From: Pararhizobium sp.
GTDB lineage: Bacteria; Pseudomonadota; Alphaproteobacteria; Rhizobiales; Rhizobiaceae
Direction of reading: 5' to 3'
NCBI GenBank assembly: GCA_017794825.1
Contig: CP051237.1
Location: 682,001-746,000 of the forward strand
Length of the DNA stretch: 64,000 nucleotides
A model generated the notes under the pieces. It was not told where the DNA came from and searched no databases. It worked only from the letters and a program-made list of their open reading frames with translations. This document shows positions 8,991 to 16,578 of the stretch, one piece after another. How positions within the stretch are numbered: the first letter of the stretch is position 1; each line of letters begins with the position of its first letter. The position numbers were made by a program, and so were the translations under genes.

Positions 8991-10105
8991 TCGGCCGCCT
9001 CCAGCGTGTCTCCGCCGTTTCCTTCCTGCTTTTTCTGGTTCGCCTCGTATTCCGCGCGCATGCGCCGCACGAGATCCAGTTCGGCCTGGAAGTCGACATA
9101 GTGTGGCAATTTCAGATGCTCGACGAAGCCGGTCGCCTGCACGTTGTCCGAGTGGGAAATCACGAACTCCTCGTCCTGCGCCGGCGCCACGATATCCTCG
9201 CCCAGTTCTTCGGCCCGCAGAGCGCGGTCGACCAGCGACATCGCCATCGCCTTGCGCTCGCTCTGGCCGAAGACCAGCCCGTAGCCGCGGGTAAATTGCG
9301 GCGGGGATTTCGCCGACCCCTTGAACTGGGTCACCATCTGGCATTCCGTCACCTGGATTTCGCCGAGACTGACCGCAAATCCGAGCTCCGGAACCTCAAG
9401 CAGAACCTCCACTTCGCCGATGCGGATCTCGCCTGTGAAAGGGTGCGTCCGGGCATATCCGCGTTGGGTCGAATAGCCGAGAGCCAGCAGGAAGCCTTCG
9501 TCGCCGCGCGCCAGCGCCTGGAGACGAATGTCGCGCTCCATCGGAAACTCCATCGGCTCGCGCGTCAGATCGCCGGTGCGGTGATCATCCGGCAAGTCGC
9601 CATCGCTTTCGATGAGCCCTTCATGGGCGAGAATTTCGGACACGCGCGGCGTGCGCCCGGTTTCGGCCTCCGCCGCCATGCCGGGCTCCACTTCCCCGTC
9701 CGCCATCAGAGCCGGATCGAGAAGCCGGTGGGTGTAGTCGAAGGTCGGCCCCAGGAGCTGCCCGCCGGGCAGATCCTTGTAGGTGGCTGAAATCCGGCGC
9801 TCGATGCGCATCTCAGCCGTGTCGATCGGCTCGCTGTATCCGAAGCGCGGCAGGGTCGTGCGATAGGCCCTGAGCAGGAAGATCGCCTCGATCATGTCGC
9901 CGCGCGACTGTTTCATGGCGAGCGCCGCCAGTTCACGGTCGTAGAGCGAAGCTTCGCTCATGATCCGGTCGACGCCGAGCGCAAGCTGTTCGACGATCTG
10001 CTCAAGGCTGACGGCAGGCACAGACCGGTCGCCGCGTCTTCTGTCCGCCAGCAGCCGATGGGCGTTGTTGATGGCTTTCTCGCCGCCTTTCACTGCCACA
10101 TACAT
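8987..10105 (-). CDS. phnI: PhnI, C-P lyase core subunit
   Basis: The product is 372 residues, the usual family length. It starts MYVAVKGGEKAINNAHRLLA, a well-conserved PhnI N terminus, and contains FTGEIRIGEVEVLLEVPELG and GYGLVFGQSERKAMAMSLVD. With PhnG, H and L, PhnI couples the phosphonate to ATP by displacing adenine to give ribose-triphosphate phosphonate. It starts one base after the phnH stop. Confidence 0.95.
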   Translation of the reverse strand: MYVAVKGGEKAINNAHRLLADRRRGDRSVPAVSLEQIVEQLALGVDRIMSEASLYDRELAALAMKQSRGDMIEAIFLLRAYRTTLPRFGYSEPIDTAEMRIERRISATYKDLPGGQLLGPTFDYTHRLLDPALMADGEVEPGMAAEAETGRTPRVSEILAHEGLIESDGDLPDDHRTGDLTREPMEFPMERDIRLQALARGDEGFLLALGYSTQRGYARTHPFTGEIRIGEVEVLLEVPELGFAVSLGEIQVTECQMVTQFKGSAKSPPQFTRGYGLVFGQSERKAMAMSLVDRALRAEELGEDIVAPAQDEEFVISHSDNVQATGFVEHLKLPHYVDFQAELDLVRRMRAEYEANQKKQEGNGGDTLEAAE

Positions 10106-10106
10106 G

Positions 10107-10745
10107 TCAGTTGGCCTCCTTGACGTTGGCGATCGCTTCCACCCGGGTGGTTCGCGGCAGGCCGATGATCGCGTCTGGTCCGGTGAGCACGAGATCGACC
10201 CCGCGCGGAAACTTGCCGCCGTTCGCCTTCCAGAGCGCCGGAAAGGCGTCCGGCAATCCGATGGGCCGAATCACGGCGCGGTCCTTGATTCCCGGTCCGG
10301 TCAGTTCCAGCGCCGGGCCGCCCTGCAGCGAGGGCAGTTGCACGATGAGGGTGGTGGAGCGATCGGGATATTCCTGCGTGCCCTGCGCGAAATTCTCGAA
10401 GGAGGAAATGTGTCCGGGATCGGCGAGAATCGCGAAATGCGCGTCCAGCGCCTGGTCCGTCAGCGGCGCCGAGGTGTGAAAGGCGAGCCAGGAGCGCGCC
10501 TTTTCTTCCCGCGCGATATTCGGCCCCAGCCAGATCACAGTGTCGTGGTCGAACAGGGTCGCCGCAAGCGCGCCGGCGACCGCGGACAACGGCGCGGGCG
10601 GCGCAACGTTCGTCTCGATCGCGTGAAGCACGCCCGGGTTCGCCATCGCGTTCATAAGCTGGCGGAAAACCGGCTGCGCCTCGAAAACCGGATTGGCGAA
10701 GCCGCCGGTGATCGCCTGGGCCGCATTCGTCTGTGTCGCCGGCAT
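10107..10745 (-). CDS. phnH: PhnH, C-P lyase core subunit
   Basis: The product is 212 residues. The N terminus (GGFANPVFEAQPVFRQLMNA, MANPGVLHAI) and C terminus (TGPDAIIGLPRTTRVE) are typical of PhnH, the PLP-fold-like subunit of the core complex. The start codon overlaps the phnG stop by one base (TGATG), which implies translational coupling. Confidence 0.93.
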   Translation of the reverse strand: MPATQTNAAQAITGGFANPVFEAQPVFRQLMNAMANPGVLHAIETNVAPPAPLSAVAGALAATLFDHDTVIWLGPNIAREEKARSWLAFHTSAPLTDQALDAHFAILADPGHISSFENFAQGTQEYPDRSTTLIVQLPSLQGGPALELTGPGIKDRAVIRPIGLPDAFPALWKANGGKFPRGVDLVLTGPDAIIGLPRTTRVEAIANVKEAN

Positions 10746-11227
10746 CAGTCTTCTCCCCTGACCATCGTGAAGAAATCCACCTTTGTGGCGGCCGCTTCGG
10801 CGGCCCGGCTTTCAGTGCGCGCTTGCACGCGTCGGCGCACCGGCTCAAGCACCGTGTCCTCGACGTCCTCGCGGGTCTGCTCGTCCTGCCACAGCGCATC
10901 GAAGATTGCCGCATACCGGACCTTGCCCTTCGCCGTGCCAAGCGCATAGGCGTGGCCCACCTGCCCAGTCGACAACCGCACCGTGGCGCGGGTCACCGTC
11001 GCCTCGCCGAAATTGAAAGGCGATCCGCCGCCGCCGATCCGTCCTCTCAACATGACGAGGCCGGTTTCCGGCCCTCTGACCGGCTCCACCTCGGGCTTGT
11101 CCCGCCATTCTTTCCAGGCCGCCTCGAGCTCTGCCTGCGTGGCCCGGGCCAGAACTGCCATTGCCTCGCGCCTCGATGTCTCGTCCATCGCGGACTCGTC
11201 GGCGGTCATGTTTTCCTGCTTTGCCAT
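10745..11227 (-). CDS. phnG: PhnG, C-P lyase core subunit
   Basis: The product is about 160 residues from the ATG at 11227; an in-frame TTG at 11239 would add four residues. PhnG signatures are the MRGRIGGGGSPFNFGEATV-like stretch at mid-protein (LRGRIGGGGSPFNFGEATVT) and the GHAYALGTAKGKVRYAAIFD segment. It is the first gene of the phnGHIJKL operon. The operator-like TAGACA repeats begin 15 bases upstream of its start, so the promoter is probably shared with or faces phnF. Confidence 0.9.
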   Translation of the reverse strand: MAKQENMTADESAMDETSRREAMAVLARATQAELEAAWKEWRDKPEVEPVRGPETGLVMLRGRIGGGGSPFNFGEATVTRATVRLSTGQVGHAYALGTAKGKVRYAAIFDALWQDEQTREDVEDTVLEPVRRRVQARTESRAAEAAATKVDFFTMVRGED

Positions 11228-11241
11228 TGCAACACTCAACC

Positions 11242-11267
11242 TGTCTATTCATCTAGACAACTAGACA
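11242..11267. promoter_or_regulatory. Candidate PhnF operator between phnG and phnF
   Basis: Three hexamer half-sites occur in 26 bases: TGTCTA (11242-11247), its reverse complement TAGACA (11254-11259), and a second direct TAGACA (11262-11267). They lie between the divergent phnG and phnF starts. PhnF belongs to the HutC/UTRA group of GntR repressors, which bind short palindromes of this kind. Assignment to PhnF is inference from position and symmetry. Confidence 0.6.
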
Positions 11268-11308
11268 TTCTCTGTGTATAGCAGATAGCGACAGAGGATG
11301 ACAGCCTT

Positions 11309-12064
11309 GTGACAATCGAAACCATTGAACGCCGCAGCGGCATTTCCGTATGGCGACAGATCGCCGACCGGATACGCATGGCCATAAACGCCGGGGAATT
11401 CGACGACACCGGCGCCCTGCCCGGCGAAATGGCGTTGGCGCGGCGGTTTCAGGTCAACCGGCATACGGTGCGAAGCGCCATCGCGGCGCTCGCCAACGAA
11501 GGCGTGCTTCGCGTCGAACAGGGACGCGGCACTTTCATCGCCAGACGATCGCGGTTGAAATACCCGATCGGACGGCGCACGCGCTTCACCGAGGGGTTGG
11601 CCGGCCAGGCGCGCGCCCTCGAAGCCCGGCTGAAAGCCGTCGAAAACGGTCCCGCCGACGCTGAGGTCGCCCGCGCGCTGGAGCTCGAAACCGGAGCGCC
11701 GGTCACCTGCCTTGAAACCGTGCACTACGCCGACGGCGCACCTGTCTCGTCGGCCCGCAACTGGTTCGACGCAACGCGCTTTCCGCAGATCGGCGATCTT
11801 TACCGGGAACTCGGCTCCGTCACGGCCTGCCTGAAACACCTCGGCGTCGCCGACTATGTGCGCATTTCGACGCGTATTTCGGCGCATCACGCCGAGCCGG
11901 ACCTGCTCGACGAACTCAATCTTTCCGCCGGCGCTGTCGTGTTGAAAACCGAAGGCGTCAACGCCGAGATGGACGGCAAACGGCTCGAATATTCCGTCAC
12001 CTGCTTCGCCGCCGACCGCATAGAGCTCGACATCGACCACACGGCGCGCCAGTTTAGCAACTGA
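11309..12064 (+). CDS. phnF: PhnF, GntR-family (HutC/UTRA) transcriptional regulator
   Basis: The product is 251 residues from a GTG at 11309; GAGG lies 11 bases upstream. An N-terminal winged helix-turn-helix (residues 10-75: VWRQIADRIRMAI, LPGEMALARRFQVNRHTVR, EQGRGTFIARR) is followed by a UTRA ligand-binding domain (about 95-240). It is divergent from phnG, the standard arrangement for the repressor of the C-P lyase operon. It probably senses phosphonate-derived metabolites or phosphate and acts at the TAGACA sites in the shared intergenic region. Confidence 0.9.
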   Translation: MTIETIERRSGISVWRQIADRIRMAINAGEFDDTGALPGEMALARRFQVNRHTVRSAIAALANEGVLRVEQGRGTFIARRSRLKYPIGRRTRFTEGLAGQARALEARLKAVENGPADAEVARALELETGAPVTCLETVHYADGAPVSSARNWFDATRFPQIGDLYRELGSVTACLKHLGVADYVRISTRISAHHAEPDLLDELNLSAGAVVLKTEGVNAEMDGKRLEYSVTCFAADRIELDIDHTARQFSN

Positions 12065-12127
12065 CGCTTGCATCAGGCCTCGATTTCCCGCACTGCTCTC
12101 CTAACGTGTGGCGCTATGCTGCTCCAT

Positions 12128-12159
12128 AATCCGGAGTTTCACCGATCCTGAAACGGATT
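12128..12159. promoter_or_regulatory. Inverted repeat upstream of solitary higA
   Basis: GTTTCA (12136-12141) and TGAAAC (12149-12154) form an inverted repeat with a 7-base spacer. The symmetry extends outward as AATCC at 12128-12132 and GGATT at 12155-12159, with three unmatched bases on the left. It lies about 28 bases before the start of the HTH antitoxin gene and would suit autoregulation. No binding data exist. Confidence 0.45.
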
Positions 12160-12186
12160 AATTCGGGCAGGAAGGAGGACCAACGC

Positions 12187-12501
12187 ATGTCGAAATCGTC
12201 GACTACCACGACTGAGTTTCTGCCGAACCCACACCCCGGTGAGATTCTGCTGGAGGAGTTCCTGAAGCCACTTGGCCTCAGTCAGAACGCGATCGCGCGC
12301 GCCCTTCATGTTCCGCCGCGCAGAATCAATGAGATCGTCCTTGGCAAGCGCGCCGTCACCGCCGACACTGATCTTCGTCTCGCGCGCTATTTCGGCATGT
12401 CGGAAGGTTTCTTCCTGGGTTTGCAGGCGGATTACGAACTGATGGAGCGGCGCCGGGAAATAGAAGCCGATCTGGACACAATCAAACCGAGAGCTGCTTG
12501 A
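12187..12501 (+). CDS. higA: HigA-family XRE antitoxin without adjacent toxin
   Basis: The product is 104 residues with a strong AAGGAGG eight bases before the ATG. The HigA/VapI signature is complete: NPHPGEILLEEFLKPLGLSQ, NAIARALHVPPRRINEIV, LGKRAVTADTDLRLARYFGM and SEGFFLGLQADYELM. HigA normally represses its operon and neutralises a HigB RNase encoded just upstream. The 122 bases between phnF and this gene hold no HigB-sized frame, and downstream is a convergent oxidase. It is therefore a solitary or orphaned antitoxin that may act only as a regulator. Confidence 0.85.
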   Translation: MSKSSTTTTEFLPNPHPGEILLEEFLKPLGLSQNAIARALHVPPRRINEIVLGKRAVTADTDLRLARYFGMSEGFFLGLQADYELMERRREIEADLDTIKPRAA

Positions 12502-12504
12502 TCC

Positions 12505-13665
12505 TTACTTCCGATCTTTCAGATGTGCGGCAAGCCGGAAGCTTTCCGGCAGGTCCGGCGTCCCGCCCGTCGCGAGGTCGACCACGCATTCGGCTATCTT
12601 GTGGGCAATACCGAAGGTGATCTTGAAACCGCCTGTCGCCACGATGACTTCGGGATGGTCCGGGAGCACGCCGATCATCGGATTGCGGCCGACGGCGCGC
12701 GGGCGCAGACCCACCCAACGTTCGATAACAGGCGCGTCGGCGATCGCCGGACAAAGCCGCCTCGCCTTTTCGAGCACTGCGTCCAGCACTGCATCCGTCG
12801 AAAAAGGCGCGTCGAAACGGTGTTCGCTGGTGCTGCCGACCGCCACCCGGCCGCCATCATGCACGATGACATAAGTCCCGTCGTGGAAAACCAGCGGGAG
12901 ATTGTCGTCAAGCTCCGTCTCGAGCAAAGCCGCCTGCCCCTTGACCGGACGGCCGTAGGAAGAAGCTTCACCGCCCAGCAGTTGGCCGAGAATCGGGAAG
13001 GTCTCGTATCCCGCCGACAGCACTGTCCGACCCGCCATGATCCTCTTGCCGCCTGATGTCTCGACCACGCCGTCGGCGCAGGCGGCGAACGCCTCGCCTT
13101 CGATGATCCGGACGCGGCTCTCGATGCTCCGGCGCAGCGCCGCCAGATAGGATCGCGGATCGATGCGCGCCGACAGCGTGTCGACGACGAGCCCGAGCGG
13201 CATGGCGTCCGCCGCCGGCCAGTCCTCGAGCGGCGGCCGTTCAACGATGTTCCATTCATAACCGGTTTCCGGCGTGTTCCAGTTCTGCTGCGCTGCGGCG
13301 GTCTGTTTTGCGGCGATGTCGGAGAAGGCTTCCTTCCACAGCGGCATCAGCCGGCCGCAACGACGGTAGCCGCAATCGAGCCCGGTCTCCTCCTCGATGG
13401 CGCGCACGAGGCCGGGCAACGCCGAAAGGGCCTCGAACTGAAACTGCTTCTTCGCGTCCCAGCGTTCGGGCAGATGCGGGATCAGCGCGCCTAGCAGCCC
13501 GCCGCTGGCGCCGGACCCGACCCGATCCTTATCGATCAGAATCGTATCGAGCCCTCTCAAAGCGGCGTGGCGCGCGATCCACAATCCGAAAACGCCGCCG
13601 CCGACAACCAGCAGATCGCATGACAAGTCGGCTGTTCGGGGACTATAGGTGCGGGACGAAGTCAT
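12505..13665 (-). CDS. FAD-dependent oxidoreductase (DAO family), possible MnmC oxidase-half equivalent
   Basis: The product is 386 residues from the ATG at 13665. It has an N-terminal dinucleotide-binding motif (LLVVGGGVFGLWIARHAALR), the FAD motif DRVGSGASGGLLGALIPHLP, and a C-terminal VIVATGGFKITFGIAHKIAE typical of the DAO fold. The divergent neighbour is mnmD, and in gammaproteobacteria MnmD is fused to a DAO-type oxidase in bifunctional MnmC. This enzyme may thus convert the cmnm group of tRNA U34 to nm before MnmD methylates it. That role is inferred from context; a simple amino acid oxidase is the alternative. Confidence 0.75.
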   Translation of the reverse strand: MTSSRTYSPRTADLSCDLLVVGGGVFGLWIARHAALRGLDTILIDKDRVGSGASGGLLGALIPHLPERWDAKKQFQFEALSALPGLVRAIEEETGLDCGYRRCGRLMPLWKEAFSDIAAKQTAAAQQNWNTPETGYEWNIVERPPLEDWPAADAMPLGLVVDTLSARIDPRSYLAALRRSIESRVRIIEGEAFAACADGVVETSGGKRIMAGRTVLSAGYETFPILGQLLGGEASSYGRPVKGQAALLETELDDNLPLVFHDGTYVIVHDGGRVAVGSTSEHRFDAPFSTDAVLDAVLEKARRLCPAIADAPVIERWVGLRPRAVGRNPMIGVLPDHPEVIVATGGFKITFGIAHKIAECVVDLATGGTPDLPESFRLAAHLKDRK

Positions 13666-13678
13666 GTGAGGCAAGTCA

Positions 13679-14380
13679 GTGGACGACGGCGAAAGCGATA
13701 AAGCGCTGGAATGGCGCGAGGGTGATATGCCCTACTCGACCCGCTTTGGCGACCATTTTTACGCGCGCAGCGACGGCCGCGCGGAATGCGCGCATGTCTT
13801 CATCGCCGGCAACGGACTGCCGGATCGCTGGCGCGGACGAGACGCATTCACGATCGCCGAACTCGGCTTCGGAACCGGCCTGAACTTCCTGGAGACCTGG
13901 CGGCAATGGCGCGAGCACTGTCATCCCTCGGCGCGTCTGCGCTTCGTCAGCTTCGAGGCGTTTCCATTGCGCGCCGCCGAGATGCTCCGCGCCCTTGGAC
14001 AATGGCCGCAGCTCGAATCGCTTGCCGCCGCGCTCGCGCGGGCCTGGCCGGTCGATCCGCCGGATACGATCGGGCTGGATTTCGACGACGGCGTTCGTCT
14101 GGAAGTTCATATCGGACACGCCCTTGATCGGGTTTCCGGTTGGAAGGAAACAGCAGACGCCTGGTATCTCGACGGCTTCGCGCCAGCGCGCAATCCGGAG
14201 ATGTGGTCGCCGGAGCTCATGCAGGCGGTTTTCGATCATACGGTCGCCGGCGGCGGCTTCGCCACCTATTCCGCCGCGGGCTGGGTCCGCCGCAATCTCG
14301 CGGCGGCCGGATTTGAAGTGAAGAAGCAATCCGGCTTCGCAGGCAAGCGGGATATGAGCGTCGGCGTCAGACCCGCCTAG
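13679..14380 (+). CDS. mnmD: tRNA (5-methylaminomethyl-2-thiouridine)(34)-methyltransferase MnmD
   Basis: The product is 233 residues from a GTG at 13679 with GAGG seven bases upstream. MnmD motifs are LEWREGDMPYSTRFGDHFYA, the SAM loop FTIAELGFGTGLNFLETWRQ, RFVSFEAFPL and the catalytic-pocket WYLDGFAPARNPEMW, followed by TYSAAGWVRRNLAAAGFEV. It methylates the aminomethyl group at wobble U34. It lacks the C-terminal oxidase half of MnmC, but a divergent DAO-family gene starts only 13 bases away. Its 3' end overlaps the convergent permease gene by four bases. Confidence 0.9.
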   Translation: MDDGESDKALEWREGDMPYSTRFGDHFYARSDGRAECAHVFIAGNGLPDRWRGRDAFTIAELGFGTGLNFLETWRQWREHCHPSARLRFVSFEAFPLRAAEMLRALGQWPQLESLAAALARAWPVDPPDTIGLDFDDGVRLEVHIGHALDRVSGWKETADAWYLDGFAPARNPEMWSPELMQAVFDHTVAGGGFATYSAAGWVRRNLAAAGFEVKKQSGFAGKRDMSVGVRPA

Positions 14381-15234
14381 CCCGGCGTCAGGCCGCGCAG
14401 GCGTTCGGAGCGGCGGCGCAACAGTTCAAGCGTCGTCAGCAAGGCGATGGAAATCGCCACGAGCAGCGTCGCAACGGCCAGAATGGTCGGCGATATCTGT
14501 TCCCGGAGCCCGGTGAACATCTGCCATGGCAACGTCTTTTGCGCAGCTGACCCGAGGAACAGGACGACGACCACTTCGTCGAATGACGTGATGAAAGCGA
14601 ACAGCGCTCCCGAGATGACACCCGGCAGAATCAGCGGCATCTGCACCTTGAAGAAGGTCGTCACCGGATCGGCGCCGAGATTGGCGGCCGCCCGTACGAG
14701 GCTCTGGTCGAATCCGACGAGCGTCGCCGTCACCGTAATGATGACAAACGGCGTGCCGAGAGCCGCATGGGCCAGGACAACGCCCATATAAGTCCCCTGC
14801 AGGCCGATACGGGAATAGAAGAAATACATGCCAGCCGCCGAGATGATCAGCGGAACGATCATCGGCGAGATCAGCAACGCCATGACGGCTGACCGGAAAG
14901 GCATGTTGGACTGCGAGAGGCCGATCGCTGCGAGCGTGCCAAACCCTGTCGCAAGGATGGTCGCGGCCGGTGCGATGGCGATCGAATTCCACATCGCGCC
15001 TTGCCAGTCCGGATTTGTGAAAAAGTCGCGGTAGTGCTTCAGAGAATATCCTTCGGGGTCAAGCGCCAGCATCTTGGGCGTGAACGTGAAGAAATCTTCA
15101 GCGTTGAAGGACAGCGGGATGATGATCAGGACCGGGAAGATCAGGAAGAAAAAGATCAGCCCGCAGATGATCCGGAACGAGTAGAACCAGGCGCGTTGTC
15201 CGGCGGAAGCGTAGGGCGGAAGTGCGGAAGCCAT
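14377..15234 (-). CDS. ABC transporter permease, PotC/PotI type
   Basis: The product is 285 residues with six predicted membrane segments. The cytoplasmic EAA loop is clear (LVRAAANLGADPVTTFFKVQ, MPLILPGVISGALFAF), as is the preceding HAALGTPFVIITVTATL. This arrangement is typical of PotC, the second permease of spermidine/putrescine-type importers. It starts three bases after the stop of the PotB-like permease and is the last gene of a four-gene operon. The substrate is probably a polyamine or related cation. Confidence 0.88.
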   Translation of the reverse strand: MASALPPYASAGQRAWFYSFRIICGLIFFFLIFPVLIIIPLSFNAEDFFTFTPKMLALDPEGYSLKHYRDFFTNPDWQGAMWNSIAIAPAATILATGFGTLAAIGLSQSNMPFRSAVMALLISPMIVPLIISAAGMYFFYSRIGLQGTYMGVVLAHAALGTPFVIITVTATLVGFDQSLVRAAANLGADPVTTFFKVQMPLILPGVISGALFAFITSFDEVVVVLFLGSAAQKTLPWQMFTGLREQISPTILAVATLLVAISIALLTTLELLRRRSERLRGLTPG

Positions 15235-15237
15235 GAT

Positions 15238-16506
15238 CTATCCCAGTTTGACGTTGTCGATTCCGACAATCTTGTCGTACAGCCAGTAGAGAACCAGAAC
15301 CACCGTCAGCAGGATGACGCCGAGCGCCGCCGCCAGTCCCCAGTTGAGAGACGACGAGATGTGGTATGCGATCCGGTTCGAAATGAAGATGCCTGACGTG
15401 CCGCCGACGAGTTCGGGCGTGATGTAGTAGCCGATCGACAGGATGAAGACGAGGATGCTGCCCGCGCCGATCCCCGGAACGGTCTGCGGGAAATAGACCC
15501 GCCAGAAGGCGTACCAGTCGGACGCGCCCATGCTCTTGGCGGCCCGCATATAGGTCGGCGAAATGGTTTTCATCACCGAGAACAGCGGCAGTATCATGAA
15601 GGGCAGCAGGATATGCGTCATCGCGATCACCGTGCCCGTCTGGTTGTTGATCAGTTGCAGTCGCGAATCGTCGCCGACAAGGCCGATCCACACCAGCGTG
15701 TCGTTTATCACGCCTTGCTGCTGCAGGAGCACTTTCCACGCCGATGTGCGCACGAGAAGCGAAGTCCAGAACGGCAGCAGCACCAGTATCATCAGTAAGT
15801 TCGACGTTCGCATCGGCAGATTGGACAAAAGGAAGGCGATCGGATAGCCGAGCAGGATGCACATCGCAGTGATGGTTACAGACAAAAGCAGCGTGCGCCA
15901 GAACAGGAACAGATAGATGCGCTCGTCTGACGGCTTGAACTGAAGTCCATCCTCTGGCGTCCGCTCGGCGTCGACGGCAGCGAGGAAATAGCCCGCCGTG
16001 ATGGGAGAGCTGAACTGCTTGATCACCTGCCAGGTCTTGGGCGCTCCCCAGTCTGCGTCGATGTCGATGAACTGTTCGGTGTAGTTGCCTTCGTCCATCC
16101 GCCCGACGCGACGGCCCGTTTTGCGAAACAGGCTGGACATGCCCGGGTTTTCGTAGTTCAGGCGCGACCCAAGGCGCGTATGGGTTTTTTCTTCGGCTGC
16201 GATCGCAAGATCGCGGGAAAGCGCGGCGAACACGTTTTCACCGGGAATCTCGCCAGAACTCTCGTCCCATCCTTCCAGCGCAACCACGGTCTCGGGCAGC
16301 GTTTCGGATACGATGTCGTTTTCCACCGAACGATACAGCATGTCGACGATCGGCGCGGTGAAGGTAATGAGTATGAATAGCAGCAGCGGCGAAACAAGCA
16401 GGAAGGCGCGAAATTTCTGGCGGCGCGTGGCGCGCGCTATGCTGACTTTCAGCGGAACTCCGTCCTGGGTCGTCAGCACCGGGCTTGTATGGGCCGTATC
16501 CGTCAT
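15238..16506 (-). CDS. ABC transporter permease, PotB type, with large periplasmic insertion
   Basis: At 422 residues this permease is well above the roughly 290 of E. coli PotB. The first membrane segment (FLLVSPLLLFILITFTAPIV) is followed by about 140 hydrophilic residues (roughly 60-200) before the next segments at YLFLFWRTLLLSVTITAM. The EAA loop is intact (YMRAAKSMGASDWYAFWRVY, FPQTVPGIGAG). The inserted domain would face the periplasm and could contact the binding protein. It lies 72 bases downstream of the binding-protein gene, after a hairpin. Confidence 0.87.
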   Translation of the reverse strand: MTDTAHTSPVLTTQDGVPLKVSIARATRRQKFRAFLLVSPLLLFILITFTAPIVDMLYRSVENDIVSETLPETVVALEGWDESSGEIPGENVFAALSRDLAIAAEEKTHTRLGSRLNYENPGMSSLFRKTGRRVGRMDEGNYTEQFIDIDADWGAPKTWQVIKQFSSPITAGYFLAAVDAERTPEDGLQFKPSDERIYLFLFWRTLLLSVTITAMCILLGYPIAFLLSNLPMRTSNLLMILVLLPFWTSLLVRTSAWKVLLQQQGVINDTLVWIGLVGDDSRLQLINNQTGTVIAMTHILLPFMILPLFSVMKTISPTYMRAAKSMGASDWYAFWRVYFPQTVPGIGAGSILVFILSIGYYITPELVGGTSGIFISNRIAYHISSSLNWGLAAALGVILLTVVLVLYWLYDKIVGIDNVKLG

Positions 16507-16541
16507 TGTTCCGCCTGAAATCTATTAATTTCCGATGGTCA

Positions 16542-16565
16542 GAGGACGGGGAAAACCCCGTCCTC
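16542..16565 (-). other. Intercistronic stem-loop after the PotD-like gene
   Basis: Perfect 10-bp arms GAGGACGGGG and CCCCGTCCTC flank a four-base loop. No T-run follows on the coding strand, so it is not a classical terminator. Such hairpins downstream of binding-protein genes commonly stabilise the upstream message or cause partial termination, which gives more binding protein than permease. Confidence 0.7.
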
Positions 16566-16578
16566 CATTGGTCAGGTA

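Noticed and set aside
12065..12186. HigB toxin upstream of the intact higA
   Set aside because: The gap is too short for a HigB and no fragment resembling its C terminus could be recognised.
16542..16565. Rho-independent terminator
   Set aside because: The stem is perfect but is not followed by a T-run on the transcribed strand and lies within an operon.
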